Positions 1-8,320 of a stretch of DNA of 35,254 bases are shown piece after piece. Within the stretch, counting starts at the first letter, position 1. Each line of letters begins with the position of its first letter. This DNA is from CAZJNX01 sp964547415 (GTDB lineage Bacteria; Pseudomonadota; Alphaproteobacteria; Rhizobiales; Amorphaceae): contig CAZJNX010000016.1 in assembly GCA_964547415.1 (NCBI GenBank), forward strand, positions 1 to 35,254, read 5' to 3'. The translations under genes and the position numbers were made by a program. The notes below the pieces were generated by a model. The model saw nothing but the letters and a program-made list of their open reading frames with translations. It did not search any database and was not told the DNA's origin.

Positions 1-630
1 GTGCCGGACGTGCGCGCCGCCGCCGAGGCCGCGGGCATCGAGCTCGTCGGCGAGGAGACCTTCAACATCGCCGACACCGACATGACCGCCCAGCTGCTGC
101 GCCTCAAGGACGCCGGCGCGGAGGCGCTCGTCTTCTACGGCGTCGACCGGGAGGCGGACGCGATCCTGCGCTCCATGGACCGGATCGACTACAAGCCGCA
201 GATCGTCTCCGCCTGGGGCATCGGCGGCCAGCTCGGCAACACGGCGGGCGAGCTGTCCGACGGCGTGCTCGTGGCGGGCACCTTCTCCTGGTGGGGCGAG
301 CTCGACCCGAAGGCCCAGGAGGTCCTCGACAAGATGACCGAGAAGTTCGACCTCGCCGGCCCTGAGGATCTCCTGCTGCCGTCGGGCACGGCCAACTCCT
401 ACGACGCCGTCTACATCATCAAGGCGGCGCTCGAGGAGGCGGGCGCCTTCGACCGGGAGAAGCTGCGCGAGGCCTTCTACGACGTCAGCCACGAGGGCAT
501 CGTCGCCGTGTTCGACCCGGCCTTCGAGCGCACCCAGGAGCGGCACGACGCCATCACCCCGGACGCCTACAAGCTGTTCGCCTTCCACGAGGGCGTCCTG
601 CTCCCGCTCGACCAGACCCCCTACGAGTGA
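1..630 (+). CDS. Liv-type ABC transporter substrate-binding protein (5' end outside window)
   Basis: C-terminal 209 residues of a periplasmic binding protein of the Peripla_BP_6 (LivK/amide-binding) family. It binds the solute in the periplasm and delivers it to the LivH/LivM permease encoded just downstream. The sequence shows the typical second lobe: a stretch ending in ALVFYGVDREADAILRSM (predicted beta-alpha of the ligand domain), GVLVAGTFSWW, and the SYDAVYIIKAALEEAG helix near the C-terminus. Full-length members run to about 380-420 residues including a signal peptide, so roughly half is missing upstream. The GTG at position 1 is only the first in-frame codon and is not taken as the real start. 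The substrate cannot be read from this fragment; the neighbouring hyu/amidase genes suggest a nitrogenous compound rather than a simple amino acid. That link is inference. Confidence 0.9.
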   Translation: MPDVRAAAEAAGIELVGEETFNIADTDMTAQLLRLKDAGAEALVFYGVDREADAILRSMDRIDYKPQIVSAWGIGGQLGNTAGELSDGVLVAGTFSWWGELDPKAQEVLDKMTEKFDLAGPEDLLLPSGTANSYDAVYIIKAALEEAGAFDREKLREAFYDVSHEGIVAVFDPAFERTQERHDAITPDAYKLFAFHEGVLLPLDQTPYE

Positions 631-669
631 TCCGCGGGCGGCCCGTGCCGCGGGCACCCGACTGACCCC

Positions 670-699
670 GCCGCGGCCGGCCCGTCCGGCCGCGGCTTT
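670..699 (+). terminator. GC hairpin between binding-protein and permease genes (attenuator or 3' stabiliser)
   Basis: An 11-bp perfect stem (arms 670-680 and 686-696) with loop CCCGT is followed by only three T residues. It starts 40 nt after the binding-protein stop and ends 27 nt before livH. The short T-run makes it a weak intrinsic terminator; a partial terminator or a 3'-end stabiliser giving more binding protein than permease is the likely role, by analogy with other ABC operons. Confidence 0.55.
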
Positions 700-722
700 C
701 CCACCACGAGGCGGGTCGAGCG

Positions 723-1598
723 ATGGAAGCGAACCTCCAGTATCTCGTGTCGGGCCTGTCCATCGGGGGCGTCTACGCCCTCGTCGCGCTCGGCTTTTCC
801 ATGATGTGGTCGGTGGCGAAGGCCGCCAACTTCACCCACGGCGACATCTTCATGCTGGGCGCGGTGCTCACCGTCGCCTTCTCGTGGATCGGCCTGCCGA
901 TCCCGGTGGCGGCCGTTCTCGCCATCCTGTGCGCCATCGGCGCCTCGGCGGCGATCGAGCGCTTCCTCGTGCGCCCGTTCAACCAGGAGGCCAACGCCAT
1001 CGGCTGGATGCTCACGACCATCGCCGTCGGCGTCATGATCGAGAGCTTCGGGACCGCCACCTACGGCCCGCTTCCCCAGCCGCTCCCGTCCCCCCTCGTG
1101 GAGGAGCCGATCCGCCTCGGCGGCGCGGGCATCTACCCGCAGGAGCTCCTGTTGCCGGCCATGGCGATCCTCGCGATGGTCGCCCTCCACCTCTTCCAGA
1201 CGCGCACCCTCACGGGCCGGGCGATCCGCGCCGTCGCCGCCAACCGCACGGCCGCCGGCCTCATGGGGATCGACGTCAACCGCATCACGCTGATGGTGTT
1301 CGGCGCGGCCGGCGGGCTCGGCGCCCTTGCGGGCTTCCTGATCGCGCCGGTGATCCAGGCCTCCACCACCATGGGCATCGTGATCGGCCTCAAGGCCTTC
1401 ATGATCGCCATCATCTCCGGCATCACCAACCCCTACGGGGTGGTGGCCGTCGCCCTCGCCTTCGGCGTCGTGGAGCGCTTCATCGAGGGGTACCTGTCCA
1501 CCTCCGCGCGCGACGCCTTCGGCTTCACCCTCATGATCCTGATCCTGCTCGCCTTCCCGCAGGGGATCTTCGGCCGCAAGGAGGTCGCCAAGGTATGA
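723..1598 (+). CDS. livH: Branched-chain amino acid/amide-type ABC permease LivH
   Basis: Inner-membrane permease of the LivH family, 291 residues, the usual length. The sequence opens with the family hallmark SGLSIGGVYALVALGFSM, continues with FTHGDIFMLGA, and has repeated hydrophobic segments over the whole length. The block around RTLTGRAIRAVAANRTAAGLMGI is the cytoplasmic loop expected to contact the ATPases. A GAGG at 708-711 sits 11 nt before the ATG. The stop overlaps the start of the next gene (ATGA at 1595-1598), so translation of the two is probably coupled. It forms a heterodimeric channel with the LivM part of the next protein. Family assignment is firm; the substrate is unknown. 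Confidence 0.95.
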   Translation: MEANLQYLVSGLSIGGVYALVALGFSMMWSVAKAANFTHGDIFMLGAVLTVAFSWIGLPIPVAAVLAILCAIGASAAIERFLVRPFNQEANAIGWMLTTIAVGVMIESFGTATYGPLPQPLPSPLVEEPIRLGGAGIYPQELLLPAMAILAMVALHLFQTRTLTGRAIRAVAANRTAAGLMGIDVNRITLMVFGAAGGLGALAGFLIAPVIQASTTMGIVIGLKAFMIAIISGITNPYGVVAVALAFGVVERFIEGYLSTSARDAFGFTLMILILLAFPQGIFGRKEVAKV

Positions 1599-3463
1599 GC
1601 GCGCTGTCCAAGGGTCTCCTCGCGGGCCTCCTCGTCCTCGGCGTCGTCGTCCTCGCGCTCCTGCCGCACGTCGGCCTCGTGATCGACACGCGCTTTCCGA
1701 CGAGCTTCGAATTGCGCGTCGTCATGCGCGTGATGATCTTCGCCATCGTGGTGATCGGCCTGTCGATCCTGGTCGGCGCGGCCGGCCTCGTGTCCCTCGG
1801 CCACGCCGCGCTCTACGGCTTCGGCGCCCACGTGGCGGCGATGCTCGGGCTCTACCTCGGCGTCGGCTTCCTGCCCGGGCTCGTGGCGGCCGTCCTGCTG
1901 ACCGCGCTGATGGGCGCGGCGCTCGCCTACCCGTCGGTGCGGGTGCGGGGCGTCTACCTCGCCGTCATCACCATCGCGTTCGGCCTCGTGTTCGTGAACA
2001 TCCTGCGCGAGTGGGTGTCCTTCACCGGCGGGGCGTCGGGCCTGTTCGGCATCCCGCGGGGCGACCTCTTCGGCATCCGCCTCAGCCCCTCCGCGCGGGA
2101 CGGCCACAGCTACTACTACGTGGTCCTGTTCTTCCTCGCCGTCGCCCTCGTCCTCCAGTACACGCTGCTCTACTCCCGCTTCGGGCGGGCGATGCGGGCG
2201 ACCTCCATGAGCGAGAACGCCGCCCAGGCCCTCGGCATCTCGATCATCCGCATGCGCACGCTCGCCTTCGTCATCTCGGCGGCGTTCGCCGGGCTTGCGG
2301 GGGCGCTGTTCACCTATCTCGCCCTTTATGTGAACTACGAGACCTTCACCTTCACCCAGTCGATCCAGTTCCTGCTCATGGTGATCCTCGGCGGGGCGGG
2401 CACCCTCCTTGGCCCCGTCGTCGGCACCACCACCGTGTTCGGGGCGACCGTCGGCCTCCAGGCCTTCGAGGAGTGGCAGACCTTCGCCTTCGGCCTCCTC
2501 CTCGTCGCCGTCCTGTTCCTGATGCCGAAGGGGATCGTGGGCACGGTGTCGGCGCGGTGGAAGGCGCGGCGGACGGCACCGCGCACCCGCGAGACCGCCG
2601 AGTGGCCCCACTGGACGGCGGCCCTCGACGCCGTCGTCCAGCCGCTCGAGAACCCGCCCGAGACGGTCCTGTCCCTGACGAACGTCACCCTGCGCTTCGG
2701 CGGCCTCGTCGCGGTGGACGACGTGAGCCTTCAGGTGAAGCCGGGCACCGTCCACGCCCTCATCGGGCCGAACGGGGCGGGCAAGTCGAGCGTCATCAAC
2801 ATGATCTCCGGCTTCTACAAGCCGTCCGAGGGATCCATCGCGCTCCTCGGCGAGGACGTGACGGGCCGGGCGAGCGCGGACATGGCGGCGGCGGGCGTCG
2901 CCCGCACCTTCCAGAACACCGAGCTGTTCGCCGACATGACGGTCCTCGAGAACGTCATGGTGGGCTTCCACACGAACTACCGGGCCAACCTCTTCGAGAC
3001 GCTCGTGCGCGTTCCCTCCATGCGATGGGAGGAGAGGCACAAGCGGCGGGACGCGGAAGCCCTCCTCGACTTCGTGGGCCTTTCCGACTACGCCGACGAG
3101 AAGGCGCGGAACCTTCCCTTCGGCCACCAGCGCCGGCTCGAGATCGCCCGCGCGCTCGCGATCGCGCCGAAGGTCATTCTCCTCGACGAGCCCGCCGCCG
3201 GCCTCACCCACGGCGAGATCGACGACCTCGTGAAACTCATTCGCCTCATCGCCTCGCGGGGCCTCACCGTCCTCCTCGTGGAGCACCACGTCGACATGAT
3301 CATGACCGTCTCCGACCACGTCACCGTCCTCGACTACGGCGAGGTGATCGCCTCCGGCCCGCCCGCCGCCATCCAGGACGACCCGAAGGTGATCGAGGCC
3401 TACTTCGGCCACGCCGTTCCCGGCCGCGCGCCCGAGACCGCCGCCGCCGGAGCCGTCGCATGA
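1595..3463 (+). CDS. livM-livG: Fused ABC permease-ATPase (LivM-LivG)
   Basis: A 622-residue fusion of two Liv subunits normally encoded separately. Residues about 1-325 are the LivM permease: many membrane segments, the motif VSLGHAALYGFGAHVAAML, and GGAGTLLGPVVG near its end. A basic, proline-containing linker of roughly 35 residues leads into the LivG ATPase (about 362-622). That half shows Walker A GPNGAGKSS near residue 391, Q-loop region ARTFQNTELF, signature LPFGHQRRLEIARALA near 507 (His where many LivG have Gln), Walker B VILLDEPAAGL near 528, and the switch His in LLVEHHVDMI. Start ATG 1595 overlaps the livH stop, and its stop overlaps the livF start. The reading frame is open far upstream in the livH region, but homology begins at MSALSKGLL. 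The fusion fixes permease and ATPase at 1:1. Such fusions are known in proteobacteria. Confidence 0.93.
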   Translation: MSALSKGLLAGLLVLGVVVLALLPHVGLVIDTRFPTSFELRVVMRVMIFAIVVIGLSILVGAAGLVSLGHAALYGFGAHVAAMLGLYLGVGFLPGLVAAVLLTALMGAALAYPSVRVRGVYLAVITIAFGLVFVNILREWVSFTGGASGLFGIPRGDLFGIRLSPSARDGHSYYYVVLFFLAVALVLQYTLLYSRFGRAMRATSMSENAAQALGISIIRMRTLAFVISAAFAGLAGALFTYLALYVNYETFTFTQSIQFLLMVILGGAGTLLGPVVGTTTVFGATVGLQAFEEWQTFAFGLLLVAVLFLMPKGIVGTVSARWKARRTAPRTRETAEWPHWTAALDAVVQPLENPPETVLSLTNVTLRFGGLVAVDDVSLQVKPGTVHALIGPNGAGKSSVINMISGFYKPSEGSIALLGEDVTGRASADMAAAGVARTFQNTELFADMTVLENVMVGFHTNYRANLFETLVRVPSMRWEERHKRRDAEALLDFVGLSDYADEKARNLPFGHQRRLEIARALAIAPKVILLDEPAAGLTHGEIDDLVKLIRLIASRGLTVLLVEHHVDMIMTVSDHVTVLDYGEVIASGPPAAIQDDPKVIEAYFGHAVPGRAPETAAAGAVA

Positions 3464-4197
3464 GCGCCGCCCCCGAACCGATCCTGACGGTCTCGGACCT
3501 CAAGGTCTCCTACGGGGCGATCACGGCCGTCACCGGGGTCGACATCGCGGTGGGACGGGGCGAGTTCGTCGGCGTCATCGGCTCGAACGGGGCCGGAAAG
3601 AGCTCCACCATGCGGGCGATCGCGGGCGTGGTGCCGCCGGCCGCCGGCTCCATCCGCCTCGACGGGGAGGAGGTGGCCGGCCGCCCGTCCCACGAGATGG
3701 TGGGCCTCGGCGTCGCCATGGTGCCCGAGGGGCGGATGATCTTCGGCGACCAGACGGTGCGCGAGAACCTGATGCTCGGCGCCTACGCCCGCATCGTGCG
3801 CAAGGACGCGGACGTCGCGAAGGACACCGAGGAGGTGCTCGACCTCTTCCCGCGCCTGCGCGAGCGGCTCTCCCAGCAGGCCGGGTCCCTGTCGGGGGGC
3901 GAACAGCAGATGCTGGCGATCGCCCGCGGGCTCCTGTCCCGCCCGCGCCTCCTCGTGGTGGACGAACTCTCCCTCGGCCTCGCGCCGAAGATCCTCGACA
4001 TCCTCTTCCCGATCCTCGCCGAGCTCAACCGGCGGGGCCTGTCCATCCTCCTCGTGGAGCAGATGGCGAGCTACGCCCTCGCCGTCACCCAGCGCACCTA
4101 CGTGATGGAGAACGGGCGGATCCTCTTTTCCGGCCCCTCGGCGGACCTCGCCGAGGACGAGCGCGTGCTCGACGCCTATCTCGGCCGCCGCCACTGA
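3460..4197 (+). CDS. livF: ABC transporter ATP-binding protein LivF
   Basis: Second ATPase of the importer, 245 residues, normal LivF length. It shows Walker A GSNGAGKSS near residue 42, signature LSGGEQQMLAIARGL near 145, Walker B VVDELSLGLAP near 167 and switch His-equivalent region ILLVEQMASYAL. Walker B reads DEL where most ABC ATPases have DEP; the catalytic Glu is kept, so activity is expected. The switch position is Gln (VEQ), which is usual in LivF. The ATG at 3460 overlaps the preceding stop (ATGA), and the next gene starts 58 nt downstream of its stop, so livH, livM-livG and livF are co-transcribed. It pairs with the ATPase half of the fused protein at the cytoplasmic face. Confidence 0.94.
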   Translation: MSAAPEPILTVSDLKVSYGAITAVTGVDIAVGRGEFVGVIGSNGAGKSSTMRAIAGVVPPAAGSIRLDGEEVAGRPSHEMVGLGVAMVPEGRMIFGDQTVRENLMLGAYARIVRKDADVAKDTEEVLDLFPRLRERLSQQAGSLSGGEQQMLAIARGLLSRPRLLVVDELSLGLAPKILDILFPILAELNRRGLSILLVEQMASYALAVTQRTYVMENGRILFSGPSADLAEDERVLDAYLGRRH

Positions 4198-4255
4198 GAC
4201 CGCCTTCAACCGCGCCGGCGCCCGACCGCGCGGAACAACGACAAGAGAGGGACCG

Positions 4256-6328
4256 ATGGGCTACCGCATCTCCGTCGACACCGGCGGCACCTTCACCGAC
4301 ATGGTGCTGCTGGCCGAGGACGGGCGCTTCCGCGTCGGCAAGTCGCTCACGACGCCGGACCGGATCTCGGAGGGCATGTTCGGCGCGCTTCAGGTGATCG
4401 CCTCGGAGATCGGCGTCCCCGCCCGCACGATCCTTCAGGAGACCGACATCCTGATCTACGGCACCACGCGGGCCACCAACGCCGTGGTGACGAAGCGCAC
4501 CGCCCGCACCGCCTTCCTGGTGACCGCCGGATTCCGGGACCTCCTCGTCCTCAAGGAGGGCGGCAAGCACGGGCCCCACGACTACAGCACCGACTACCCG
4601 GCCCCCTACATCCCCCGCCGCCACACCTTCGAGATCGAGGAGCGGATCGGCGCGGGCGGGGAGGTGGTCCGCCCCCTCGACCTCGCGGCCGCCCGGGCCA
4701 CGCTCGAAACGGTGAAGGCGCGCGGCTTCGAGGCGGTCGCCGTCTGCCTCCTGTGGTCCATCGCCAACGGCGAGCACGAGAAGGCGATCGGCCGCCTCGT
4801 GGAGGAGATCCTGCCGGGCGTGCCCTGCACCCTCTCCCACGAGCTCGCGCCGATCCTGCGCGAGTACCGCCGCGCCTCGGCGACCGCCATCGACGCCTCG
4901 CTGAAGCCGCTCATGCAGGCCCACCTCACCGAGATGGGCCGCGACCTGCGCGAGGGCGGCTTTTCGGGCGACCTTCTCGTGTCGACCTCCGTCGGCGGCT
5001 GCCAGGAGGTGGAGACGGTGGCCGCGCGGCCCATCAACACGCTGAAGTCCGGCCCCGCCATGGCACCCGTCGCGGGCCGCGCCTACGCCGCCATGGAGCG
5101 GATGGGCGAGGACGTGATCGTCTGCGACACGGGCGGCACCACCTTCGACGTCGGCCTCGTGCGCGGGGGCGAGCTCGTCTACTCGCGCGATTCCTGGCTC
5201 GGCCAGCGCTGGCTCGGCGACATCATCGGCGCGTCCACCGTGGACGTCCGTTCGATCGGGGCGGGTGGCGGCTCCATCGCCTGGGTGGACCCGGGCGGGC
5301 TCCTGCGCGTCGGGCCCCAGTCGGCGGGCTCCGTTCCGGGTCCCGCCTGCTACGGCCGCGGCGGCACCGAGCCCACCGTCACGGACGCGGCCATGGTGCT
5401 CGGCTACATCGACCCGACCTACTTCAACGGCGGCCGCCTCGCCCTCGACGAGGCGGCGGCGCGCACGGCGCTGGCGGGCCTTGCGGCGCGCCTCGGCAAG
5501 AGCGTCGACGAGACCGCCCACGCCGTCATGGTCATTGCCAACGAATTGATGATCAAGGCGATCGCCGAGATCACCGTCAACGACGGCCTGTCCCCGTCCG
5601 AGTGCGTGATCGTGGCGGGCGGGGGCGCTGCGGGCTTCAACATCATGCCGATCGCGGCCGAGCTCGGCTGCGCCACCGTCGTCCTGCCGCGTACGGCCTC
5701 GGCGCTCTCGGCCTGCGGGATGCAGTACTCCAACATCGTGTTCGAGGCGACGCGCAGCCGCTTCACCGACTCCACCGCCTTCGACCGGGACGGCGTCAAT
5801 GCGGCGCTCGTCGAGATCGAGGCGGAGCTGATGGCCTTCCGCGACGGCCTCGGCATCGCCGCGAGCGCGTCCGTCACCGTCGAGACCTTCGTGGAGGCCC
5901 GCTACAAGGCACAGGTCTGGGAGCTCGACACGCGCCTGCCAGACGGCGCCCTCGCCGACGACGCGGCCGCCGCCGCTCTCGTCGAGGCCTTCCACGAGAC
6001 CCACGAGCGTGTCTACGCCGTCCGCGACGAGGGCAGCCCCGTGGAATTCGTCAACTGGAAGGGGCGCATCGCCATCCGTCCGTTCGATCCGCCCGAGGCG
6101 CCGCCGCCCATCGCGGCGAGCCACGTGCCCGCGCCGGACGCCACCCGCAGCTGCTTCTTCGGCGAGGGGCGGGTGGACACGCCCGTCTTCCGCGGCGACC
6201 GCCTCGAAGCCGGGGCATTCGTGGAGGGGCCCGCCATCATCGAGGAGCCGACGACCACCATCGTCGTCTATCCGGGCATGTCCGCGCGCCTCTCGGCGGC
6301 CGGGGCGTACATCCTGAAGTGTCTTTGA
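4256..6328 (+). CDS. hyuA: Hydantoinase/oxoprolinase family subunit A (HyuA)
   Basis: 690-residue cytoplasmic ATP-binding subunit of the hydantoinase/5-oxoprolinase family. It belongs to the ASKHA-type nucleotide-binding fold: the phosphate loop DTGGTFTD is at residues 8-15, and a second one, CDTGGTTFDVGLV, lies near 290. Other family marks are YGTTRATNAVVT, INTLKSGPAM and VAGGGAAGFN. Known members use ATP to activate a cyclic amide (5-oxoproline, N-methylhydantoin, caprolactam), with ring opening completed together with HyuB; acetone carboxylase subunits are more distant relatives. Length and motifs are intact. An AGAGAGGG about 4 nt before the ATG is a good ribosome site. It follows livF by 58 nt on the same strand, which suggests the Liv system brings in its substrate. 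The substrate is not determinable here. Confidence 0.93.
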   Translation: MGYRISVDTGGTFTDMVLLAEDGRFRVGKSLTTPDRISEGMFGALQVIASEIGVPARTILQETDILIYGTTRATNAVVTKRTARTAFLVTAGFRDLLVLKEGGKHGPHDYSTDYPAPYIPRRHTFEIEERIGAGGEVVRPLDLAAARATLETVKARGFEAVAVCLLWSIANGEHEKAIGRLVEEILPGVPCTLSHELAPILREYRRASATAIDASLKPLMQAHLTEMGRDLREGGFSGDLLVSTSVGGCQEVETVAARPINTLKSGPAMAPVAGRAYAAMERMGEDVIVCDTGGTTFDVGLVRGGELVYSRDSWLGQRWLGDIIGASTVDVRSIGAGGGSIAWVDPGGLLRVGPQSAGSVPGPACYGRGGTEPTVTDAAMVLGYIDPTYFNGGRLALDEAAARTALAGLAARLGKSVDETAHAVMVIANELMIKAIAEITVNDGLSPSECVIVAGGGAAGFNIMPIAAELGCATVVLPRTASALSACGMQYSNIVFEATRSRFTDSTAFDRDGVNAALVEIEAELMAFRDGLGIAASASVTVETFVEARYKAQVWELDTRLPDGALADDAAAAALVEAFHETHERVYAVRDEGSPVEFVNWKGRIAIRPFDPPEAPPPIAASHVPAPDATRSCFFGEGRVDTPVFRGDRLEAGAFVEGPAIIEEPTTTIVVYPGMSARLSAAGAYILKCL

Positions 6329-6359
6329 AGATTGCGGGCGACGTCGGGGCGAAAGTCTC

Positions 6360-6425
6360 GCGCCGGTGCCGGTCCGCGTCAAGGGACGCTTCGCTCGAGC
6401 CCTTGACACGGACCGCCACCGGCGC
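6360..6425. repeat. Near-perfect 26-bp inverted repeat between hyuA and hyuB
   Basis: Arms 6360-6385 and 6400-6425 are complementary over 26 bp with two mismatches, around a 14-nt loop (6386-6399). The right arm contains TTGACA at 6403-6408, but no matching -10 box follows at 16-18 nt. There is no T-run after the structure, so it is not a classical intrinsic terminator. It starts 31 nt after the hyuA stop and ends 95 nt before hyuB. It could be a dispersed palindromic element, an mRNA processing or stabilising hairpin, or a regulator-binding site. Confidence 0.7.
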
Positions 6426-6520
6426 AGTCCTGAAGGTGTCGGCTCCGCCGGAATGTCGCTCTCGTCTCACCACCGGAATGGGACACGGGGGCGGGGCGCG
6501 TGGATCGGGAGGGAAGACGA

Positions 6521-8320
6521 ATGAAGGATGGTGAAACGGCGCTCGATCCGGTGCTGATCTCCGTCATGGCCAACCGGCTCGACGGGATCGTGCGGGAGAT
6601 GACCAACACCCTCCTGCGCTCGGCGCGCTCTGCCGTCATCTCCTCGGCGCGGGACTTCTCCTGCTGCCTCGTCACCGCCGACAACCGCCTGCTCGCGCCC
6701 GCCGAGGGGCTGCCGGTCCACATCTTCGGCTGCCACATCCAGACGGAGAACATGTGCCGCTACCACGCGGGCGACATCAGGAAGGGCGACGCCTACCTCG
6801 ACAACGACCCCTACGGCGGCAACACCCACCCGGCCGACCACACCTTCATGGTGCCGGTGTTCTTCGGCGACGAGCATCTGTTCACCGCCGTCTCCAAGTG
6901 CCACATGGCCGACATCGGCAACTCGATCCCGTCGAGCTACTTCGTGCTCGCCAGGGACGTCTATCACGAGGGAGCGCTCGTCTTTCCGGGCGTGCGCATC
7001 CAGCGCGATTACAGGAACATCGAGGACATCATGCGGATGTGCCGCGCGCGCATCCGCGTGCCCGACCAGTGGTACGGGGACTATCTCGCCGGCCTCGGCT
7101 CGGCCCGCATCGCCGAGCGCCGCCTCGAGGCGTTCTGCGAGAAGTACGGCGCGGCCACGGTTCGCCGGTTCATCGAGGAGTGGTTCGACTATTCCGAGCG
7201 GCGCATGATCGAGTGCATCCGCCGCCTGCCGAAGGCGAGCCTCGTGAACACCGGCCGGTCCGATCCGCTCGAGGGCATCCTGCCGGACGGGCTCGAGCTC
7301 AAGGTGAAGATCGACATCGACCCGGAGGCGGCGGAGATCCACGTCGACCTGTCCGACAACCCGCCGTGCGTGGACGTCGGCCTCAACACCTCCCTCGGGG
7401 CGGCGACCTCGGCGGTGGTCGGCGCCGTCTTCAACGCCCTCGACAAGGACCTGCCGCGCAACGAGGGCTCGTTCCGTCGCCTGCGCTTCACGTACGCCGA
7501 GGAAAGCGTGGTCGCCGCGCCGAAGTTTCCCCACTCCTGCTCGGTCGCGACCACCAACGTCTCGGAGCGCCTCGTCAACATCACCCAGTCCGCCTTCGCC
7601 GCGCTCGGCGAGGGGATGGGCCTGTCGGAAGGCGGGGCGGGCCTCGGCGCGGGCATGGCCGTCATCTCCGGCAAGGACGCGCGGCGCGGCGGGGCGCCCT
7701 ACGTGAACCGGCTGATGCTGTCCACCAACGGCGGCCCGGCGAGCCCGGTCGCCGACGGCTGGGTCAACTACGCGATCCCCGTCATCGCCGGCCTCATGTA
7801 CCGGGACTCGGTGGAGGTGGACGAGCTCAAGCACCCGATCCGGGTGGAGAGCCTGTCCCTCGTGACGGACTCGGCTGGCGCGGGCCGCCGGCGCGGCGCC
7901 CCCGCCCAGCAGATCGAGTACGGGCCCACCAGCGCACCCATGACCGCCGTCATCTCCTGCGACGGCCAGCACGCCGAGCCCCGGGGCGTCCTCGGGGGCC
8001 TTCCAGGAACGGCGGGCGAGACGTGGCTGATCGAGGAGGGCGCGCAGGCGAAGCGCCTTCCCAACGTGGTGCAGGTGACGGTTGAGCCGGGCCAGCGCAT
8101 CCGCGGGCGGGACTCGGCGGGCGGCGGCTACGGCGACCCGCTCGACCGGGAGCCGGAGCGGGTCCTCGTCGACGTGCTGGAGGGCTGGGAGACGGAAGGC
8201 AAGGCGAACGCGGTCTACGGCGTCGTCTTCACCGGCGCCGTCGACGACGAGACCCTCGCCGTCGACCCCGTCGCCACCGAGGCCCGCCGCGCGGCCCTTC
8301 GCGAGGAGCGCGCCCGATGA
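6521..8320 (+). CDS. hyuB: Hydantoinase B/oxoprolinase family subunit B (HyuB)
   Basis: 599-residue partner of HyuA, normal for the family (about 560-600). The family block NDPYGGNTHPADHTFMVPVF lies near residue 99, followed by the HMADIG metal-site-like segment and the central GLGSARIAERR region. HyuB carries the hydrolytic site that works on the intermediate activated by HyuA. An earlier in-frame GTG at 6500 is possible, but GGAGGGAA at 6508-6514 is well spaced for ATG 6521, so that start is chosen. The gap to hyuA is 192 nt and holds a long inverted repeat, which is unusual for two subunits of one enzyme. The stop overlaps the start of the amidase gene, so those two are translationally coupled. 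Confidence 0.93.
   Translation: MKDGETALDPVLISVMANRLDGIVREMTNTLLRSARSAVISSARDFSCCLVTADNRLLAPAEGLPVHIFGCHIQTENMCRYHAGDIRKGDAYLDNDPYGGNTHPADHTFMVPVFFGDEHLFTAVSKCHMADIGNSIPSSYFVLARDVYHEGALVFPGVRIQRDYRNIEDIMRMCRARIRVPDQWYGDYLAGLGSARIAERRLEAFCEKYGAATVRRFIEEWFDYSERRMIECIRRLPKASLVNTGRSDPLEGILPDGLELKVKIDIDPEAAEIHVDLSDNPPCVDVGLNTSLGAATSAVVGAVFNALDKDLPRNEGSFRRLRFTYAEESVVAAPKFPHSCSVATTNVSERLVNITQSAFAALGEGMGLSEGGAGLGAGMAVISGKDARRGGAPYVNRLMLSTNGGPASPVADGWVNYAIPVIAGLMYRDSVEVDELKHPIRVESLSLVTDSAGAGRRRGAPAQQIEYGPTSAPMTAVISCDGQHAEPRGVLGGLPGTAGETWLIEEGAQAKRLPNVVQVTVEPGQRIRGRDSAGGGYGDPLDREPERVLVDVLEGWETEGKANAVYGVVFTGAVDDETLAVDPVATEARRAALREERAR

Noticed and set aside
4085..6409. 774-codon open frame on the minus strand opposite hyuA
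   Set aside because: Arg/Asp/Gly/His/Val-rich with no domain. It is the predictable antisense shadow of a GC-rich gene whose sense strand has clear HyuA motifs.
6403..6431. TTGACA in the hyuA-hyuB inverted repeat as a hyuB promoter
   Set aside because: The position expected for -10 reads AGTCCT. The hexamer is part of the stem and has a partly matching partner in the other arm.
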